Source: Pontimonas salivibrio (GTDB lineage Bacteria > Actinomycetota > Actinomycetes > Actinomycetales > Microbacteriaceae). From it: DNA of 64,000 nucleotides. Each line of letters opens with the position of its first letter. The stretch's first letter is position 1. Made by a program: the position numbers and the translations under genes. The stretch is taken from NCBI RefSeq assembly GCF_002950575.1, contig NZ_CP026923.1:620001-684000 (forward strand). The letters run 5' to 3'. Positions 60,331-64,000 of the stretch are shown here, piece after piece. The notes beneath the pieces are model-generated. The model was given only the letters and a program-made list of their open reading frames with translations. It did no database searches and had not been told where the DNA came from.

Positions 60331-60987
60331 ATGGCGAGGTTGACAAAAGACAGAGTGCTGGTCGAGGCCCTGGCCTTTGCCGATCAGCACGGCATCGACA
60401 AGTTGACAATTCGTGCCCTTGCTTCGCATATCGGAAGCAAGCCCATGTCCCTCTACCACTACTTTGCGAACAAGGAAGCGATTTTGGATGGGTTAGTCGA
60501 CCTCGTCTATGCGGAGATCGAGGTGCCACCCGACGGGCTCAATTGGAAGGAAGCTCTCGTTGCTCGGGCGCACTCGATGCGTGTGGGCCTGAAAGCTCAC
60601 CCGTGGGCCCTCCCACTAATTGAATCTCGGAGGAATCCCTCGCGACAGGTGCTGCTCCATCACGAGATTTTGTTGTCCATCTGGTTTTCATCGGGCCTTG
60701 ACACGAAATACATCGCCCACGGGCTGGCGACATTGGATGCATTCGTTTTTGGTTTCGTCTTGCAGGAATTATCGCTTCCGCTTGAAGCGACAGATGATTC
60801 GACGGGCTCTTTGGTAGAGGCCAGCGAGCAAGTCGTTGTTCCGCTGAGTCCCGGAGATTTTCCGTTCCTGACGAAATTCACGTCGGATTACGTGATGACT
60901 CCTGAGTACGATTTTGGGAAGACCTTTGATTTCGGCCTGAATCTCATCCTTGATGCAATTGAAGGGGCTGCCACAGAAGGACGATAG
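60331..60987 (+). CDS. TetR-family transcriptional regulator
   Basis: The 218-aa protein has an N-terminal TetR helix-turn-helix (VLVEALAFADQHGIDKLTIRALASHIGSKPMSLYHYFANKEAIL) and a helical ligand-binding part of the TetR_C_1 (tetracycline-repressor-like) type. ATG 60331 follows GGAAGGGCGGAG. It probably represses the divergent DUF4386 gene through the two palindromes. Confidence 0.88.
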   Translation: MARLTKDRVLVEALAFADQHGIDKLTIRALASHIGSKPMSLYHYFANKEAILDGLVDLVYAEIEVPPDGLNWKEALVARAHSMRVGLKAHPWALPLIESRRNPSRQVLLHHEILLSIWFSSGLDTKYIAHGLATLDAFVFGFVLQELSLPLEATDDSTGSLVEASEQVVVPLSPGDFPFLTKFTSDYVMTPEYDFGKTFDFGLNLILDAIEGAATEGR

Positions 60988-61041
60988 ACCGAGCGGTGAT
61001 CAATCGATTCACATTCGCATATTCTTGGGATCCGACCCACC

Positions 61042-61059
61042 GTGCGAGCCATCGGCAAC
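61042..61059 (+). repeat. right-end paired repeat of U5 (degenerate)
   Basis: GTGCGAG at 61042 and CGGCAAC at 61053 keep the 11-bp spacing but have changed bases. A GCAAAACCGCG box follows at about 61092, as in other right ends. Confidence 0.5.
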
Positions 61060-61152
61060 AGTCTCGGTTCGCTAAGCAGTTCGAATGTTCGCAAAACCGC
61101 GTGAAAAATCGCTCCATGGACGTCAGTCCTGTGTGGAGCGGCAGTGCCCCGA

Positions 61153-61182
61153 TACACTTGTATTTGCGGGGTTTTTGCCCCG
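61153..61182 (+). promoter_or_regulatory. tRNA-Arg promoter -10 box and leader hairpin
   Basis: TACACT at 61153-61158 is the likely -10 box. CGGGG-TTTTTG-CCCCG at 61167-61182 forms a small hairpin directly before the tRNA. Both are repeated before the truncated copies at 54130 and 58541, and the hairpin also before 50782, so the promoter region was duplicated with each unit. Confidence 0.6.
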
Positions 61183-61183
61183 A

Positions 61184-61256
61184 GCCCTCGTAGCTCAGCG
61201 GATAGAGCAGAAGACTTCTAATCTTTTGGCCGCAGGTTCGATTCCTGCCGAGGGCG
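61184..61256 (+). tRNA. tRNA-Arg (anticodon TCT), intact, array attachment site
   Basis: The 73-nt sequence folds fully: acceptor GCCCTCG/CGAGGGC, D-arm GCTC/GAGC, anticodon stem GAAGA/TCTTT with loop CTTCTAA (anticodon TCT, reading AGA), T-arm GCAGG/CCTGC with loop TTCGATT, discriminator G, CCA not encoded. It is the only complete copy among six related sequences in the window. All truncated copies diverge after position 34 (61217), inside the anticodon loop. Confidence 0.95.
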
Positions 61257-61509
61257 CGCTCGAGACCAGCCTCCCGCGAAGGTGCAATTCTTTTGGCTCC
61301 CGGACTCCCGGGCTATCGTTCTGTCGGCGTTGGTTTTGGGGACACTTAAAGGTCCTGCGAGACCTGTCAACACCGACCGAATCAGCTATATCCCTCATTG
61401 TTCGCGACTGTGTTGGCTTGTTCGGATCAATGTCCCGCGGGCTGGGAACCTCTCCGTGTGCGACTTGCTAGCGCGAATCGACCCACCGCTCCAGTGGGCG
61501 AAGCCGTTG

Positions 61510-62328
61510 CTAATCCTTCACGGGGCTGGGCGGCAAGAGGTCTTTCATGCCCTGATAAATCAGGTTGCTGGCCAGATCAGGGCTCACGCGGTTAGCCCAC
61601 CACATGGTGCTGGCGTCTGAACCGATGAGTGTGCGTTTCTTGTTGGCTTCGATGGCCTCCACAATCGCCTTGCCCGCTTCAGCGGGCTCCACCGTTTTGC
61701 GCTCACTCGACTCGGTGTCCACACCGGACATGTCCAGTCCTGAATTGGCGGCAATGTTGGTCCCGATGGCTCCCGGGTACACCACAGTGACGTGAACGGC
61801 GCTTTCTCGCAGTTCACTGCGAAGCCCCTCAGAGAGCAGATTGATGGCCGCCTTGGATGCACCATAAATGGTTTGCCCCGGAACTGGGGCGTAGGAACCC
61901 ATTGAGGACACGTTGGTGATGTGTGCCTCCGGACGGGTAAGCAAACCTGGCAGGAAAGTCTTAATCAGGGTGAGTGGTCCGATGAAATTGACGGCCATTA
62001 CCCGTTCAATGGCGTCGAAATCCAGATCATTGACCCTCACAAAAGGCTGGATGATGCCCGCCACATTAACGACGCCATCGACTGGCCCCAACGCCTTCTC
62101 GATTTTCTTTGGGAGGGCTTCCACTAAGCGACGTTTAGTGATGTCTACGGTGAGGGGAAGAAACTTCTCATCAAACCCTTCGGCGAGAGCCGCGGTGTCC
62201 GCTAAGCCCTCCGAGTCCACATCCAGCCCGGCGACGACACCCCCGCGGCGAAGAATTTCTAATGTCACCTCTCGACCGATCCCGTTTCCTGCACCGGTGA
62301 CCACAAAGACTTTGTCGGCAATATCCAT
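61510..62328 (-). CDS. short-chain dehydrogenase/reductase
   Basis: The 272-aa classical SDR has the cofactor motif VTGAGNGIGREV, VNVAGI (NNAG-like) and the catalytic YGASK near residue 155, with a preceding Ser in TNVSSMGSY. An Asp after the second strand (GLDVDSEG) suggests NAD preference. The C-terminal part (WWANRVSPDLASNLIYQGMKDLLP) is typical of SDRs acting on lipids or sterol-like substrates in actinobacteria. It lies outside the array. Confidence 0.88.
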   Translation of the reverse strand: MDIADKVFVVTGAGNGIGREVTLEILRRGGVVAGLDVDSEGLADTAALAEGFDEKFLPLTVDITKRRLVEALPKKIEKALGPVDGVVNVAGIIQPFVRVNDLDFDAIERVMAVNFIGPLTLIKTFLPGLLTRPEAHITNVSSMGSYAPVPGQTIYGASKAAINLLSEGLRSELRESAVHVTVVYPGAIGTNIAANSGLDMSGVDTESSERKTVEPAEAGKAIVEAIEANKKRTLIGSDASTMWWANRVSPDLASNLIYQGMKDLLPPSPVKD

Positions 62329-62400
62329 CTCGACCCCCCAGTTGTGTGTGGTGTCCAGGCTAACGGGTTGTGAGAAGGGCCACTCTGGCCCAACAGCGGA

Positions 62401-64000
62401 CTACAACGAGTGGTGACCGCGGGATCGACGCCACCATTTTTCGCCTTCGATGATGAAGAACACGGTGAGTGTCACGGCGATAATGATCAGCCAGGTGTCG
62501 ACCGGAAGTGGCCGGCTATCGAACACGAGATTGAGCGCTGGAAGGTAGACAAAGGCCAACTGTAAGAGGACCAACAGTCCAATTACCACCAGGGCAACGC
62601 GGTTTCCGGCGATGCCCTCTCGGCCGAGTGCGGAATCAGTAAAACGCCGATGGTTGATCAGGATCGCCATTTCCACCACCACCAACATGGTGACCGCAGC
62701 CGTTTGCGCCTCCTGCACCGAAACACCGACAGCTAACTGTTCTTGAAAGACCACAAACGCTGCCACCACGGAGAGCAGGGCCACCAACAGGATGCGGGAA
62801 ATCATTCGAGGAGTGATCAGCGAAAGAGATTTAGGGTTTGGCCCACGATGCATCACGCTCTTTTCGGCTCGTTCAAACACTAAGGCGAAAGACAACGACA
62901 CCGAGGTGACCAGGTTGATCCACAAAATCTGTGTCGGTGTGACGGGAAGGGCGACCCCAAAAATGATGGCCAACATAATGAGTGCAGCCTCATCGACATT
63001 TGTTGCCAACAAAAACAGCAACGTCTTTTTCACGTTGTCATAAACCCGGCGACCCTCCCGAATCGCCTTCGAGATGGTGGCGAATCGATCGTCGGTCAAC
63101 ACAATGTCGGCTGCTTCGCGGGCGACATCGGTGCCCTTTTGGCCCATCGCGACCCCGATGTGGGCTTGGCGCAGGGCGGGAGCATCATTGACCCCATCGC
63201 CGGTCATCGCCACGAAATGTCCCGCGTGTTGGCTTAACTGCACAAGCCGCAGTTTGTGAGCGGGAGTGACTCGAGCAATCACTGTGATGTGTTCAAGCAG
63301 AGCGGTGAGCTCTTTATCGGTCAGGTCGTCAAGCTCCTGACCGGTGAGTACGCCGTGATCGCCCATGCCTAACTGCCCTGCCACAGCACGCGCTGTTTCC
63401 GGGTGGTCACCAGTCACCATGACCACGTGGACACCCGCCTCCCGGCACTGCTCGAGGGCCCGGATGGCATCGGGGCGTGGTGGGTCAAGAAGGCCCAACA
63501 GGCCGAGAAACTCCAGTGGTTGGCTCTCCCAACTGTTCAGCCCCGTGCCCGGAGCGACCCGGGCATGAGCCGCAGCCAAGACGCGGGAGCCAGAGCGCGC
63601 CATCGTCTGGCTGTCGGCGTGCCATTTGGCCAATTGCTGTTCGCTCAGGGTGTGCTGACACAGTTCAAGGATTCGCTCCGGGCTGCCCTTGACGACCAAC
63701 AACTCGCCGTCCACACCGCGATGCAGGGTGACCATGTATTGCCGGTCGGAATCAAAAGGTATGGCCTCTGTGCGCGGCCATTTCTCAAAAAGGTTCTCCT
63801 GGTTCACTCCCGCTTTGGCAGCAAGTGTCAACAGCGCAAGCTCAGTGGGGTCACCCGCAGTTTTTACCTTGTTGTCATGAATTTCCCGCGTTGAGTCATT
63901 ACACAACACCACGGCCCGGAGTAGATCATCTAGCGCTTCGGAATTATCGGGGTGTGTCTCGGCGATGTCACCGTCGGCGTCGTATCCCACACCGGTCACG
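62401..64000 (-). CDS. P-type cation-transporting ATPase, C-terminal part (truncated by window edge)
   Basis: The visible 532 residues contain the nucleotide-binding domain (VVKGSPERIL), the hinge motif AMTGDGVNDAPALRQAHIGVAMG, RVYDNVKKTLLFLLATNVDEAALIML and the six-helix C-terminal membrane region. This layout is that of P2-type (Ca2+ or Na+/K+-like) ATPases. The DKTGT phosphorylation site and the first helices lie beyond the window. The N-terminus is therefore missing here. Confidence 0.88.
   Translation of the reverse strand, partial: VTGVGYDADGDIAETHPDNSEALDDLLRAVVLCNDSTREIHDNKVKTAGDPTELALLTLAAKAGVNQENLFEKWPRTEAIPFDSDRQYMVTLHRGVDGELLVVKGSPERILELCQHTLSEQQLAKWHADSQTMARSGSRVLAAAHARVAPGTGLNSWESQPLEFLGLLGLLDPPRPDAIRALEQCREAGVHVVMVTGDHPETARAVAGQLGMGDHGVLTGQELDDLTDKELTALLEHITVIARVTPAHKLRLVQLSQHAGHFVAMTGDGVNDAPALRQAHIGVAMGQKGTDVAREAADIVLTDDRFATISKAIREGRRVYDNVKKTLLFLLATNVDEAALIMLAIIFGVALPVTPTQILWINLVTSVSLSFALVFERAEKSVMHRGPNPKSLSLITPRMISRILLVALLSVVAAFVVFQEQLAVGVSVQEAQTAAVTMLVVVEMAILINHRRFTDSALGREGIAGNRVALVVIGLLVLLQLAFVYLPALNLVFDSRPLPVDTWLIIIAVTLTVFFIIEGEKWWRRSRGHHSL

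Larger units (their letters stand above)
59389..61217 (+). mobile_element. cassette unit U5 (next to the intact tRNA)
   Basis: About 1.8 kb with a DUF4386 membrane-protein gene and a divergent TetR regulator. Its right end supplies the promoter and 5' half of the working tRNA-Arg. Right-end repeats are degenerate (GTGCGAG at 61042, CGGCAAC at 61053). Confidence 0.72.
47972..61256 (+). mobile_element. tandem array of tRNA-Arg-anchored cassettes
   Basis: Five head-to-tail units (U1-U5) lie between a decayed tRNA 5' half at 48101 and the intact tRNA-Arg(TCT) at 61184-61256. Every boundary has the same order: paired GTGCGAT-like repeats, about 150 bp of right-end sequence, the tRNA promoter, a 34-nt tRNA 5' half ending in the anticodon loop, then an 83-84 bp conserved left end with its own paired repeats. 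The pair at 47972-47989 implies an older unit to the left. No integrase, transposase or replication gene is present. Cargo comprises surface proteins, regulators, short-chain reductases and small membrane proteins. Confidence 0.82.

Overview
The window (about 57% G+C by eye, short intergenic gaps, many 4-bp ATGA/GTGA overlaps, frequent GTG starts, monoderm surface proteins, actinobacterial families such as DUF1996 and DUF305) looks like the chromosome of a small-genome actinobacterium, most likely an aquatic Microbacteriaceae. That placement is inference from gene content; no rRNA is present to test it.

Layout. 0-6.4 kb: end of an ABC permease gene, a P-loop kinase, a metallopeptidase, tRNA-His(GTG), oligoribonuclease, a MacAB-like efflux operon and a Doc-type toxin-antitoxin pair. 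6.5-11.1 kb: a DgcN-DgcA pair (D-glutamate use) followed by cystathionine beta-synthase and cystathionine gamma-synthase/lyase. 11.1-20.2 kb: a sugar or polyol locus with two FGGY kinases, a 2-hydroxyacid dehydrogenase, a histidine phosphatase and a DeoR regulator, divergent from a three-gene xylose/fructose-type ABC importer. 20.3-31.3 kb: CNNM/HlyC protein, DUF305 plus BNR lipoproteins, BASS transporter plus FadD, B3/B4 protein plus EamA exporter, VapBC, SulP transporter, DMT exporter plus an Ada-like regulator. 31.4-38.9 kb: a tightly overlapping cluster with a RibD-type reductase, methyltransferase, atypical PTPS, dehydrogenase, inositol-phosphatase-like protein, GT4 glycosyltransferase, YbhN/AglD-like membrane protein and CDP-alcohol phosphotransferase; its product is unknown. 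39.3-46.6 kb: a large surface protein, small membrane proteins, a DUF1996 lipoprotein and a sodium:solute symporter.

The most unusual part is 47.97-61.26 kb. An intact tRNA-Arg(TCT) gene lies at 61184-61256. To its left are five more copies of its 5' half (one reduced to a remnant), each broken at the same anticodon-loop position and each followed by the same conserved 83-84 bp left end. Each unit's right end carries paired GTGCGAT-like repeats spaced 11 bp, then a duplicated tRNA promoter and 5' half. This divides the region into five head-to-tail units of 0.8-4.4 kb carrying one to four cargo genes: large surface proteins, regulators, reductases and small membrane proteins. No unit encodes an integrase. 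The 5' halves decay with distance from the intact tRNA, as expected if new units enter beside the tRNA and push older ones away. I read this as a tRNA-anchored array of integrase-less cassettes, analogous in logic to integrons or tycheposons but with a lambda-like attP architecture.

The three giant surface proteins (one outside the array at 39.3 kb, two inside) share a palindromic upstream motif, and two of them share a nearly identical C-terminal module. This suggests a co-regulated, exchangeable cell-surface repertoire. To the right of the tRNA lie an SDR oxidoreductase and the C-terminal part of a P-type cation ATPase that runs off the window.
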